Positions 8,381 through 16,727 of a stretch of DNA of 45,631 nt are shown in pieces. The position numbers were made by a program, and so were the translations under genes. Within the stretch, counting starts at the first letter, position 1. Each line of letters starts with the position of its first letter. The notes beneath the pieces are model-generated. The model was not told the origin of the DNA. It made no database searches and worked only from the letters and a program-made list of their open reading frames with translations. The stretch is from a virus: IMG/VR virus record IMGVR_UViG_3300019742_000005, positions 1 to 45,631 of that record; one strand, given 5' to 3'.

Positions 8381-8425
8381 ATTTTTTAAGATAATGTTAA
8401 GTTTAATGTGGTAAAATTCAATAAA
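8380..8425 (+). repeat. 46-bp promoter repeat, copy 2
   Basis: Second copy of the 6949-6994 segment, here wholly after the preceding stop codon. One base in the -10 hexamer differs. Confidence 0.85.
8396..8417 (+). promoter_or_regulatory. Early-type promoter (weaker -10)
   Basis: GTTAAGTTTAATGTGG followed by TAAAAT at 8412-8417. Same spacing as the 6965 promoter but with a poorer -10 box. Serves the 8434-10176 gene group. Confidence 0.6.
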
Positions 8426-8433
8426 GGATAGGT

Positions 8434-9282
8434 ATGAAACATAAAATTATAAATAATAATCATTTTATAGAATATAATGGAAATGGCTATGAAGTTCAGT
8501 ATAAAAAAGGTTCACTATTAGACATTCAAATCTACCTCAATATTATGGATAGATATAATATTGAATTCAATAATTTAGAGGATAGAGGTGAGTTTATATA
8601 TCTATGTAGTAAAATTGTACATTTTTTATTTAATATTAGTGCAGGATATAAAGATATTAAGCTAGAGATTGAACCTTTTGAATATAGTCTTTTTGAACAA
8701 ATTAGAGTTATATATAGCTATTCTGATTTCCAAGAGAGTTGTAACAAAAAGATTGATAAAAGAATCAGTGAAGATTTAGAGTTACTATTATCTACAAAGG
8801 TTATTGGTGATACTTTTTATTTCAAATATAATAACAAAGATGTAGCAGTACCTAAATCTACTAAATATCTACAAGATTTTATTGAATATGTATATCAATA
8901 TATGATTGAAAACACCGATAGTTCTTATAAATTTAAGGATATAACCAAAAACTATATCTATATGCAAGATAATAGAAGAGGTTCTTGGATATTACCTAAA
9001 TACAATGAAGATAAAATTATTGGAATTAATATAAATGGTGGTAGAGAGGGTGATGATTGGTGTTTAGAATACATATTTAAAGAGTTTGAACACTTAGCTA
9101 ATGATTGGAGTACCATTATTGATAAAGACGCCTATATACCCCTTTATGGTGTATTATGGTATAGTGATGGTTTTGATAAAATAATTGAATTGTCCAAAAA
9201 TTATATGAAAGATAATAAAGATGGATATTCGGATTTAGATTATATTAATAAGCAAAATTTAGAAAGGTATAGTTATGAATAA
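8434..9282 (+). CDS. Hypothetical protein (282 aa)
   Basis: Unrecognised 282-aa acidic protein with many Tyr and Trp residues and no visible catalytic motif. GGATAGG lies just before the start. It overlaps the next start by 8 nt and forms an operon with the following two genes. Confidence 0.75.
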   Translation: MKHKIINNNHFIEYNGNGYEVQYKKGSLLDIQIYLNIMDRYNIEFNNLEDRGEFIYLCSKIVHFLFNISAGYKDIKLEIEPFEYSLFEQIRVIYSYSDFQESCNKKIDKRISEDLELLLSTKVIGDTFYFKYNNKDVAVPKSTKYLQDFIEYVYQYMIENTDSSYKFKDITKNYIYMQDNRRGSWILPKYNEDKIIGININGGREGDDWCLEYIFKEFEHLANDWSTIIDKDAYIPLYGVLWYSDGFDKIIELSKNYMKDNKDGYSDLDYINKQNLERYSYE

Positions 9283-9511
9283 ACTTGAAAAGGAATATGA
9301 AGAGGTTTCAAAAAAAGTAAGACAACCACCTAACAAACCATCTATAGGTAGTTTTTATTTTTATATGCCAGAATGGATGATAGAAAGTTATATGAAAGAG
9401 TATAATATTATATTTGAGGATTTTCATAAATATATACTCAAACAATATAACGGTTGGCTTATATGTGATAATGGGGTAAATAATAAACCAAAATATAAGG
9501 TTCAATTATGA
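9275..9511 (+). CDS. Hypothetical protein (78 aa)
   Basis: Unrecognised small protein with charged N-terminus and aromatic middle (FYFYMPEWMIESY). It overlaps the genes on both sides by a few nucleotides. Confidence 0.7.
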   Translation: MNKLEKEYEEVSKKVRQPPNKPSIGSFYFYMPEWMIESYMKEYNIIFEDFHKYILKQYNGWLICDNGVNNKPKYKVQL

Positions 9512-10176
9512 ATAAATATAGATTTATAAATGTATTGGACTTAGAGACTAATGAGAATATAAATGTAGGTATTATGTTTGAGAGTGATAATAAACCTATA
9601 TTCAAGATTGTAGATATAGATTTGTATAAGGATATATTTAACTTTATTGATAAAAATCATCTAAATTTTTGTATAGATATAATTAAACAAAAATATGAGA
9701 ACGGTGAATTGTCTTTTTCTAAAATTAGCATATCGGACTCAATTTCTATTAGTAATGTAAGAGTTAATAAATATGATATTGATTATATTTTCAATAACTA
9801 TATAACAATTCTTAAATTAGGACATATAATTAAATTCGACAAACTTTTAGAAATTGAATCCGAAAATTACTACAAAGAATCAAATGAGAATAAACACAAT
9901 AAATTTTCAAAAATCTCATCAAAATCTCTGGAGTTGGTATATGATTATATTGAATTTATGGAAGATGAATATACTATTTCTATAGAGTCCAAAACAGGTG
10001 AAATATCTTTGTGTTATGGTTCAAAAGATTATAGTGCTAGTTTCTATTTTACTTCTAATAGTGAGATTGTATTTACATATTATGACGGTGATAATAAAAT
10101 ATCTTCAAAATTTAGATTCAAAAACCCTAAAGATATTAATAGAATATTTAAATTATATAGAGGATTTTTAAGCTAA
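9508..10176 (+). CDS. Hypothetical protein (222 aa)
   Basis: Unrecognised. The C-terminal third (TISIESKTGEISLCYG, SEIVFTYYDGDNKI) looks beta-rich. Coupled to the upstream gene by ATGA, and last in its operon. A promoter follows at 10176-10199. Confidence 0.75.
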   Translation: MNKYRFINVLDLETNENINVGIMFESDNKPIFKIVDIDLYKDIFNFIDKNHLNFCIDIIKQKYENGELSFSKISISDSISISNVRVNKYDIDYIFNNYITILKLGHIIKFDKLLEIESENYYKESNENKHNKFSKISSKSLELVYDYIEFMEDEYTISIESKTGEISLCYGSKDYSASFYFTSNSEIVFTYYDGDNKISSKFRFKNPKDINRIFKLYRGFLS

Positions 10177-10199
10177 TATTAAGAAAGTTAAGCTATAAT
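10176..10199 (+). promoter_or_regulatory. Early-type promoter
   Basis: AAGAAAGTTAAGC followed by TATAAT at 10194-10199, 31 nt before the 10230 start. Confidence 0.6.
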
Positions 10200-10229
10200 T
10201 AGGAACAAACAAACAAAAAAGGATTTAAT

Positions 10230-10988
10230 ATGGCAAGATATATAATTTTAGAAGAGGTTTCATTACCTACAACAGACCAAGAGAATAACCCTATTGATTA
10301 TAGAGAAAGATGTTCTCATTGCGACAGAGACCTAATTCACTATGTTGTACTCAAAGATAATCAAAAAAATACAGAAAGAGTACTTGGTAGAGCTTGTGTA
10401 GAGAAGTTTTGTGGTTCTTCTATAAAAGAGATTAAAGATAAGATTAAGGATGAAATCCAAGAAGAAGAGAGTATAGCTAGAGGTATTAGAATTAAAGCTA
10501 GAGAAAATGTAAATATCAAAACATTTGCTGAGGTCAACGAGGATATATTTACATATATTGAAGAGAATAAAGAATCTAATTCATTTATCCTCGCTTGTTA
10601 TAAAATGATACAAGAAAAGGGTACTTTAACCAACACAATGTTATCTTGGGTTATGGTGGCTAAAAATAGTAGATACTCCAATAAAACGCCTATTAAAGTA
10701 AAAGATAAAACTGTAAATGTTTTTTTATATAAATTTAAAGCTAATGGTTTTGAAGGTTCTAATAGTCTATTTGCTATTGATGAAAATAATGAGATTATAG
10801 AGATATTTTTTAGTTCGTTAAATAAAGTTGGCTCACTACTTCAAGAAAAAGGTATATTGACTAAAGACTCTACTAAAATATCAGGGTACAAAGTCCAAGA
10901 TAAATTAAGCTTTGAAAATCCTATACAATTAAATATAAGTGGTTCTTATGATGGCTATAAGTTGAAGAGAGTAAAGATTTCAAAATAA
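10230..10988 (+). CDS. Zinc-motif protein (252 aa)
   Basis: The N-terminal 65 residues carry a four-cysteine metal-binding pattern: Cys28-x2-Cys31 (RCSHCDR) and, about 30 residues later, GRACVEKFCG (Cys56 and Cys61). This resembles short zinc modules in phage and bacterial proteins that bind nucleic acid or partners. The middle is charged and helical, with LLS-x-VMVAKNSRYSN downstream. It has its own promoter, and the next gene is also separately promoted. I make no functional call beyond likely zinc binding. Confidence 0.75.
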   Translation: MARYIILEEVSLPTTDQENNPIDYRERCSHCDRDLIHYVVLKDNQKNTERVLGRACVEKFCGSSIKEIKDKIKDEIQEEESIARGIRIKARENVNIKTFAEVNEDIFTYIEENKESNSFILACYKMIQEKGTLTNTMLSWVMVAKNSRYSNKTPIKVKDKTVNVFLYKFKANGFEGSNSLFAIDENNEIIEIFFSSLNKVGSLLQEKGILTKDSTKISGYKVQDKLSFENPIQLNISGSYDGYKLKRVKISK

Positions 10989-11007
10989 TTATGTAAAGTT
11001 ATATATT

Positions 11008-11032
11008 AACTTTCTTAGTATTATGCTATAAT
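11008..11032 (+). promoter_or_regulatory. Early-type promoter
   Basis: TATAAT at 11027-11032, 26 nt before the 11058 start, with AACTTTCTTAGTATTATGC upstream. Confidence 0.55.
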
Positions 11033-11057
11033 TAGGAGTAAATAAAAAGGAAATATT

Positions 11058-11870
11058 ATGAAAATACAAACACCAATGACATTATTAAAAGATAGTTTTG
11101 ATACACTAAATACTTTAATATGTAAGCCAATAGATTTAAATAAATCAAGTCCAAAAGGATACTATTCTTATGAGTCCAAAGGAGTTGAGAGTGATTTTGT
11201 TAGGATTTATAAATTAGATGATTTAAACTCTTTTGGGTTTATTTTTAATGGTTTAGACGGTAAATCAGGAACTATTTTAGTAAATTGGAAATATAGTGAT
11301 AAGTATCTCCAAAGAATATTTAATTTTGAGGACTTTAAAATTAGACTAAAATCTTTTAATAAAACTTTAAAAATATTAAAATCATCAAAACTTATTAATA
11401 ACACAAGCACAATAAAAGAAACTTTTATCTCTATGTTTGATATTCAAGAAGGAGTAAGAGAACTTAATGAGGTTGTTGATGAGGCTCTTATAGAAATTAA
11501 TACAGAACTTAAAGGTATAAGAGATAAACTTTCGTCTTCTAAATTAACCCTTAGTGAGCAAAAAGAAGATTTGTCAATAGTAAAAGAAGAATATCAAATT
11601 ATTAAGAAACATAATGAAACTCTTTTGGGTATTGATAAGTTAGAGGAAGAATTAAAGGAGAAGAAATTAATCCTTGAAGATAGGCTAAAACCTAAATTTG
11701 ATGAATTAACAGCTTTGAATAAAATTATAACATTATTACCATATAATATACACAAACTTGAAAGTGAATTTAATAGTTTATCAAATGATATTATTAAAAA
11801 ATATCCACGACATATCAGAAAAGCCATCCAAAGAAAATTAAAAGGATTATATAATAATAAAATTAAGTGA
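11058..11870 (+). CDS. Coiled-coil protein (270 aa)
   Basis: Unrecognised family. The first 115 residues are mixed. From about residue 135 to 240 the protein is almost entirely charged helix (LKGIRDKLSSSKLTLSEQ, LDKLEEELKEKKLILED), a long coiled coil. The C-terminal tail is basic (HIRKAIQRKLKGLYNNK), which could bind nucleic acid. It has its own early-type promoter. Confidence 0.78.
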   Translation: MKIQTPMTLLKDSFDTLNTLICKPIDLNKSSPKGYYSYESKGVESDFVRIYKLDDLNSFGFIFNGLDGKSGTILVNWKYSDKYLQRIFNFEDFKIRLKSFNKTLKILKSSKLINNTSTIKETFISMFDIQEGVRELNEVVDEALIEINTELKGIRDKLSSSKLTLSEQKEDLSIVKEEYQIIKKHNETLLGIDKLEEELKEKKLILEDRLKPKFDELTALNKIITLLPYNIHKLESEFNSLSNDIIKKYPRHIRKAIQRKLKGLYNNKIK

Positions 11871-11895
11871 TAGAGATATTGAGGGTAATAAATAT

Positions 11896-12297
11896 TTGAT
11901 AGGTGAACTAATAAAAAGATTTACATACGATAAATCAGTTATGAATGGAACTGTTGGATGTATATTAAATTTATTAGATGAAACTATAGAACTAAATATT
12001 GATAAGATTGAAAAGGAAATTAAAGAAATATTTTACGAATATTATGAGAATACTTTTCAAAATCAATATCGATTAAAGAATTATGATTTATATTTAAAGA
12101 GAGTGAATGAAATTGAATATACTCTAAATCTCACTAAATGGAGAGATAAATATTCTTTTATAGATTCAAGAGATAGAACTACTATAGGATATTATAATTT
12201 TGGTATAAAAGATAAATTACAGTCAATTGATAATTATATTGAAGATATAAAATTATCACAAGAGTATAAAGAGTATATAAATCCTCAAAGGAGGTAA
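11896..12297 (+). CDS. Hypothetical protein (133 aa), start uncertain
   Basis: Unrecognised helical protein. No ATG precedes the conserved-looking N-terminus. The frame is open from 11842, TTG at 11896 is the first usual start and ATG at 11941 the next. A good AAAAGGA site at about 11840 is followed by ATA codons at 11851-11859 in this frame, so an ATA start or a lost ATG is possible and would add about 15 residues. It ends one base before the next ATG. Confidence 0.6.
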   Translation: MIGELIKRFTYDKSVMNGTVGCILNLLDETIELNIDKIEKEIKEIFYEYYENTFQNQYRLKNYDLYLKRVNEIEYTLNLTKWRDKYSFIDSRDRTTIGYYNFGIKDKLQSIDNYIEDIKLSQEYKEYINPQRR

Positions 12298-12298
12298 A

Positions 12299-12976
12299 AT
12301 GCAAGGAACTTGGTTAGAGAATACACCATTATATAGTAAATATGGTGATAAGAGACGAAAACAGACTAGAAAGCATTCACAAAAAGATAAGTTCAAACCT
12401 CTTATAAAGAAATTTCATTATAAAGATATGCTTGATAAGTTAGGAACTTATAAAGATACTATAGATAAATATAGCTATGTTGTTCAAGATGAGGTTATAA
12501 AACATTCACAAAAAGTTGAGGTATATAAGGTAAATATAAAAAGATATTATAAAATTCCTAATACAGTACCTTGGGAATATAATATATCATCTTCAATAAG
12601 ATATGCTTATGAATTTGACAAATCTTGGTATGATTCATATACAAATCAAATTATTGATGATATAGGGGAGGTAAATATAATAAAGTTTGAATATTTTACA
12701 TTTATTCATTTTAATCCACCTTTAATGACTCCTATAAAATACACTAAAAGTTCATATTTTGGTCATAAAAGTTCTATATGGTTTTATGATAAACCTATTG
12801 ATAGTAATTGGCATAATAAATATGGTTTTTGGAGTACAAGAAGAAGAAAGTTCTATCAAAATTTAGCCAATAGAAGAGATAGAAGATTATCTAAGAATTA
12901 TTGTATTAGAGGTGATTGGGATAAAGTTGTAAAATCTCATAGTTCTTCAAGGAGTATTAACCGGGATGTTTGGTAA
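12299..12976 (+). CDS. Basic, aromatic-rich hypothetical protein (225 aa)
   Basis: Unrecognised. Preceded by a strong AGGAGG site. The protein is very rich in Lys, Arg, Tyr and Trp, with a basic N-terminus (KRRKQTRKHSQKDK) and basic C-terminus (RRRKFYQNLANRRDRR), suggesting nucleic-acid binding. That is an inference from composition only. Confidence 0.75.
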   Translation: MQGTWLENTPLYSKYGDKRRKQTRKHSQKDKFKPLIKKFHYKDMLDKLGTYKDTIDKYSYVVQDEVIKHSQKVEVYKVNIKRYYKIPNTVPWEYNISSSIRYAYEFDKSWYDSYTNQIIDDIGEVNIIKFEYFTFIHFNPPLMTPIKYTKSSYFGHKSSIWFYDKPIDSNWHNKYGFWSTRRRKFYQNLANRRDRRLSKNYCIRGDWDKVVKSHSSSRSINRDVW

Positions 12977-12990
12977 AAATTTAAGCTAGG

Positions 12991-13012
12991 TTTAAGAAAT
13001 TTTAGGTATAAT
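12991..13012 (+). promoter_or_regulatory. Early-type promoter
   Basis: TTTAAGAAATTTTAGG followed by TATAAT at 13007-13012, 28 nt before the 13041 start. Confidence 0.65.
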
Positions 13013-13040
13013 TAAGGGATAAATAAAAAAGGATAAAAAA

Positions 13041-13319
13041 ATGAAAGATTTAGAATTATTAGATAATTTAGATTATAGCACTTTAAGTATAGACAAAGAT
13101 ATTGAGGTTTATAAAAATCTTGTATCTTTGTCTGATAGTAATCTAAAACCAGAAGTTGAGTTATGGAGAAAGCATGTAATGTACTCTAAGATTATTAGAG
13201 CATTAGAATATAATTCTAAACAAATAGAATATGAACTATGGAATACACATAATGATATTTATGCAGGAAGTGAGGGTTTAACTAAAGCTTTAGAGAGTTT
13301 GAAAGCTTTGGTTGAATAA
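13041..13319 (+). CDS. Hypothetical protein (92 aa)
   Basis: Unrecognised helical acidic protein with AAAAAGGA upstream. After its stop a short open stretch in another frame (GDYSDSYISKYFHNF, ending at 13402) has no start codon and may be a frameshifted tail. Confidence 0.7.
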   Translation: MKDLELLDNLDYSTLSIDKDIEVYKNLVSLSDSNLKPEVELWRKHVMYSKIIRALEYNSKQIEYELWNTHNDIYAGSEGLTKALESLKALVE

Positions 13320-13404
13320 GGGTGATTATAGTGATAGTTATATATCTAAATATTTTCATAATTTTAATATCAATATATTAGAAGATAGATATTTTAAATA
13401 ATAA

Positions 13405-13692
13405 ATGGCAATATCTGTACCTGATTTAGAGGATACTTTGGTATATTTGAATATATTTCCTAAAGGGTATTTTTATATGAAAGAGGACGACCTCATTATT
13501 GATGACCATTTAGATAGAACTAGCTTAGTTTCTCTGGACTCCTCAAATGATAGATACTTAAAATTTTATGTTATGGATTCTAGTACTGATGGATGGATTT
13601 ACTATTTATGGAATCATTATGGTGAGTTTGACTATTGGCTAGAAAATGGTGATAATATAGAAATAGAGGGTAATATAACCTACACTACTTAA
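13405..13692 (+). CDS. Hypothetical protein (95 aa)
   Basis: Unrecognised acidic protein with a mostly beta pattern (RYLKFYVMDSSTDGWIYY). Its ribosome binding site is weak. It is followed after 17 nt by the interrupted ASCH-like gene. Confidence 0.6.
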   Translation: MAISVPDLEDTLVYLNIFPKGYFYMKEDDLIIDDHLDRTSLVSLDSSNDRYLKFYVMDSSTDGWIYYLWNHYGEFDYWLENGDNIEIEGNITYTT

Positions 13693-13709
13693 AAATAAAG
13701 GAAAATTAG

Positions 13710-14204
13710 ATGAAATCAATGGAATTAACCACAAGTCAAATGAAAGCTTTAGATAATGGAGCAAATATCTTAATTTTTCATATACCAATAGATATAAGAG
13801 AAAAGTCCATTTGTCAAGATTATATGGATAAAGTTATTGAGTTATATTTACCTGCTTAAAAAGGAGATAATGTTTGGATTAAAGAAGAGTATACTATTCT
13901 AATTAACAGAATAAATATACCAAATGAAATTCGATATAAATCAAAACACTACAATTCAAGAGTAATATATAATAAATCTAGTGATATGAGTAAAGAACAA
14001 AGTAGATGCAGTTTTGATATTTCTAATATTAGGGTTACTAAAATACAAGATGTTCCATTTTTTGATATACCTAAAATAACAGCTAGAGAAGAACTTCTAT
14101 ATAGTTTTTATGACACTCAAATGTATGAACAAAATCTTGATATGAGGTTTGAAGATAATCACTATGTATTTTTGGTTGATATTGAGAACATTAATATAAA
14201 ATAA
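13710..14204 (+). pseudogene. ASCH-like phage protein interrupted by an in-frame TAA
   Basis: From ATG 13710 (AAAGGA upstream) the frame runs 164 codons with one TAA at 13857-13859. The parts either side belong together: after the stop, KGDNVWIKEEYTI matches the 'GDxxWxKE' segment of a widespread phage family, and SKEQSRCSFDISNIRV plus KIQDV matches its 'SR...I.dv.V.riQDI' segment. This family resembles ASCH-type proteins annotated as phage morphogenetic or hypothetical. CAA to TAA would explain the stop. The downstream ATG 13986 could start only the C-terminal 72 residues. Nonsense mutation, read-through or sequencing error are all open. Confidence 0.6.
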
Positions 14205-14330
14205 CCATCTACGGTTGAAACTATAATAAAAACTTATAAAAAGTAAAATTTGTAAATAAAAACTCTTATAATAAAGAAAAAGAATAATAAATTTTAAAAA
14301 CTATAAATTATTATATTCAATCGTAGATAC
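14205..14330 (-). repeat. Dispersed intergenic repeat, copy 3
   Basis: 126 bp from CCATCTAC (14205-14212) to CGTAGATAC (14322-14330). Same orientation as copy 1 and very similar over its whole length. Confidence 0.88.
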
Positions 14331-14359
14331 TTATTTCAAAAAATAAAAAAGGAAAACAA

Positions 14360-14557
14360 ATGGACAAATTAGATTTAAATGAATTAGAATTTGATATTTC
14401 TGGCGTAAATCTAAATAGAAATATTAGGATAAATAATATAGATTATAGCAAAAGAGACTCGTATACTATAGCTATGAAGTTATTATTGGCATCAAAAGAT
14501 ATATTAGATTATTTGGAAAGAGATATAGATGATGGTTTAAGATATACTCAAAGATAA
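14360..14557 (+). CDS. Hypothetical protein (65 aa)
   Basis: Unrecognised small acidic protein just after repeat copy 3, with AAAAAAGGA upstream and no obvious TATAAT. It is followed by the capsid-gene leader hairpin. Confidence 0.65.
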   Translation: MDKLDLNELEFDISGVNLNRNIRINNIDYSKRDSYTIAMKLLLASKDILDYLERDIDDGLRYTQR

Positions 14558-14600
14558 TTATTAAAAACATATAACTAGAACAAAACTCATACCCTATATT

Positions 14601-14634
14601 AAATTCCTTTTATAAATAACTATAAAAGGAATTT
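14601..14634 (+). promoter_or_regulatory. T4-type late promoter inside an RBS-masking hairpin
   Basis: A perfect 14-bp inverted repeat (14601-14614 and 14621-14634, 6-nt loop) contains TATAAATA at 14611-14618. The right arm contains the AAAAGGA ribosome binding site of the capsid-like gene. Transcripts entering from upstream would fold and hide the site; transcripts from the late promoter start inside the hairpin and would not. T4 uses this arrangement for genes such as e and soc. Confidence 0.75.
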
Positions 14635-14637
14635 AAA

Positions 14638-15543
14638 ATGGCAATATTTGTACCAAACACGGAGACACTTTTAGGAGTTGTTAATGATATATTAGTTAAG
14701 GAGTCAATAGCCTATAGAGTTGGTGACATTCAACCTCTTATTAATGGTTCTATTGGAGTGGTATTTGGAAGTCAAAGAGACCATATTCTTGATAAACTTG
14801 AAGTATTTAGAGAAACTGCTATACCAGAAGTAACTACTATTAGAAGTGCTTTGACACAAGAAGTTTATGAAACTTTATGTGACCTCTATAAAGAAGATGC
14901 TTATGAACATATAGCTAGATATATGGTAGATGATTTGATTTATAAGATAGATGAAAGATTTATAACGATGCTTAGAGATAGAGCTAAACAGCTTACACCC
15001 CTTAGTTTTCCTGTACAAGATTATAAAAATAGACTTAGTTCAATTTCGGAAGTTATTATGCTTAGTGTTAATAAATCCCTAAGTGACTTTGCATTAAGTG
15101 ATAATAGGTCTCCTAGAGGTTTTGCTATAGTTTCTAGTGATATAGCCTCTATTTTATCGGTTACTACAACAATGGGTGAAAATGATTATGAAAATAGTTC
15201 ATCGGATTCGTCACCATCTTTTATAGGAACATTTGCTGGATGTGATTATTATGTTGATTATACTCACGATAATAGTGTAGGTGATAATATAATACTAGGA
15301 ACAAAGAGTTCAAATAAAACTAAAGGTTCTGCTATTATATCGCCCTTTAAAAGTAATTGGGATGAAACTAATGACGCAGAAACTGGAGATGTTGTATATT
15401 TTTTACATGATAGAACAGGAATGACAATAAATCCTGTGGATAATAAGTATTGGAATGATGGAGCAGGTGAAAGCCAATACATAGGAAAAATATCAGTTGA
15501 TTTAGATAATATTTTGAAATATTTGTTGTTTAAAGAAGCTTAG
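14638..15543 (+). CDS. Capsid-like protein with gp23/gp24-type C-terminal region (301 aa)
   Basis: Probable head protein related to the T4 major capsid/vertex family. The C-terminal half reads RGFAIVSSDIASILSV, then FIGTFAGCDYYVDYTHD, IILGTKSS, SAIISPF and RTGMTINP. The order and spacing match the T4 gp23 end (I-S-R-V-L motif, 'GVLGGKYRVYIDQYA', 'APYVALTP', 'RYGIGINP'). The N-terminal half has no long gp23-like region: T4 gp23 is about 520 residues and gp24 about 430, while this is 301. It may be a vertex, minor capsid or diverged paralogue. A late promoter and hairpin directly upstream support a structural, late-expressed role. Confidence 0.6.
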   Translation: MAIFVPNTETLLGVVNDILVKESIAYRVGDIQPLINGSIGVVFGSQRDHILDKLEVFRETAIPEVTTIRSALTQEVYETLCDLYKEDAYEHIARYMVDDLIYKIDERFITMLRDRAKQLTPLSFPVQDYKNRLSSISEVIMLSVNKSLSDFALSDNRSPRGFAIVSSDIASILSVTTTMGENDYENSSSDSSPSFIGTFAGCDYYVDYTHDNSVGDNIILGTKSSNKTKGSAIISPFKSNWDETNDAETGDVVYFLHDRTGMTINPVDNKYWNDGAGESQYIGKISVDLDNILKYLLFKEA

Positions 15544-15566
15544 AATAAATTTATAAAGGAATAAAA

Positions 15567-16349
15567 ATGAAATATATGGGAAGCAAGAGTAGGATAGCTA
15601 AATATCTTATTCCTATAATTACAAAAGATTTAAAAGAAGACCAATACTATGTTGAGCCTTTTGTAGGTGGATGTAATATGATTGATAAAATTGACCATCC
15701 TCTTAGAATAGGTGCTGATTTTAATGAATATTTAATAGCTATGTGGAAAGAATTGCAAAATGGTTGGATTCCTCCTGAGTTTATTGAGAGAGATTTTTAT
15801 TCAAAATGTAGAGATAAATATAATCAAGGTGTGTATAAAAATGAAGAAAAACATATTATTGGATATGTTGGCTTCAATGGTTCTTACGGTGGTAGATTTT
15901 TTGATGGAGGTTATGCAGGTAAATCAATGACCAAAAGTAATAAAGAAAGAAATTATCCTTTAGAATCATATAATAATATAACTAAACAATTACATAAGAT
16001 AAGAGATATTAAGTTCTTATATAGTAGTTATAATACATTAAATATACCCTCTAATTCTATTATCTATTGTGATATTCCTTATAAAAATTCAAAGGAGTAT
16101 AAGAGTTCTAAAGGTTTTAATCACGAGGATTTCTACAATTGGGCAAGAGAAATGGTAAAGCAAGGTCATAAAGTTTTTATTAGTGAGTATTATATGCCTG
16201 ATGATTTTGTATGTATATGGGAAAAGGAAGTTAGTTCTAGTTTATCTGCAAACGGTAAGCAAGGTGGTAATAAAAAATCAACTGAAAAACTCTTTATCCA
16301 TAAATCACAATATAAAGAACCAAACGAAATAAACCTAAACGAATTTTAA
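15567..16349 (+). CDS. D12-class N6-adenine DNA methyltransferase (Dam-like), DIPY variant, LNEF tail
   Basis: Transfers a methyl group from SAM to adenine N6 in DNA. The N-terminal MKYMGSKSRIAKY and the SAM motif I VEPFVGGCN (29-37) are typical of D12/Dam-type enzymes. Motif IV is CDIPY (Asp169-Ile-Pro-Tyr172) instead of the usual DPPY; Asp, Pro and Tyr are kept, so activity is plausible. The last residues are EINLNEF, the variant form of the LDEF tail shared with six other methyltransferases here. The gene follows the capsid-like gene by 23 nt and lacks a clear promoter of its own. No restriction enzyme is adjacent. Confidence 0.9.
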   Translation: MKYMGSKSRIAKYLIPIITKDLKEDQYYVEPFVGGCNMIDKIDHPLRIGADFNEYLIAMWKELQNGWIPPEFIERDFYSKCRDKYNQGVYKNEEKHIIGYVGFNGSYGGRFFDGGYAGKSMTKSNKERNYPLESYNNITKQLHKIRDIKFLYSSYNTLNIPSNSIIYCDIPYKNSKEYKSSKGFNHEDFYNWAREMVKQGHKVFISEYYMPDDFVCIWEKEVSSSLSANGKQGGNKKSTEKLFIHKSQYKEPNEINLNEF

Positions 16350-16363
16350 AAAAGGAATAAAAA

Positions 16364-16717
16364 ATGATAGACACTGCTACAATGATGGCAACAATACCAT
16401 TCTTTAAACTTATTGACACCAAAGCCGATAAGTTTTTTGATGATATTAAAACCTCACAAAAAGAACCAAAAACTCTTCAAGATTTAACAATAATTAATGA
16501 TGATTTAATGAAATTAATCAGAGAGATTGTTGATGATTTAAATAAAGAAGAGAAAATTCAACAACAAGCCAAAACTATAGTTCAATCAAGATTTATTTTG
16601 GATATTTTCAAAGAGGTTTCTGATAAATATAATCTAAATTTTGAATCTATTTTTGATTATCTTGAACCTGATGCTAGAAAACTATTCAAAAAAGCTTCAC
16701 AAAATATTATACATTGA
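16364..16717 (+). CDS. Hypothetical helical protein (117 aa)
   Basis: Unrecognised, almost wholly helical and charged. It lies between a methyltransferase and the gp32 region. T4 has small regulators (gp33, dsbA, gp59) near gene 32, but I see no motif that identifies this protein with any of them. Confidence 0.72.
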   Translation: MIDTATMMATIPFFKLIDTKADKFFDDIKTSQKEPKTLQDLTIINDDLMKLIREIVDDLNKEEKIQQQAKTIVQSRFILDIFKEVSDKYNLNFESIFDYLEPDARKLFKKASQNIIH

Positions 16718-16727
16718 AAGGAAATAG

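Noticed and set aside
13321-13402. Open stretch GDYSDSYISKYFHNF...
   Set aside because: It has no start codon and its relation to the upstream gene is unclear; it may be a frameshifted tail, so I noted it without listing a gene.
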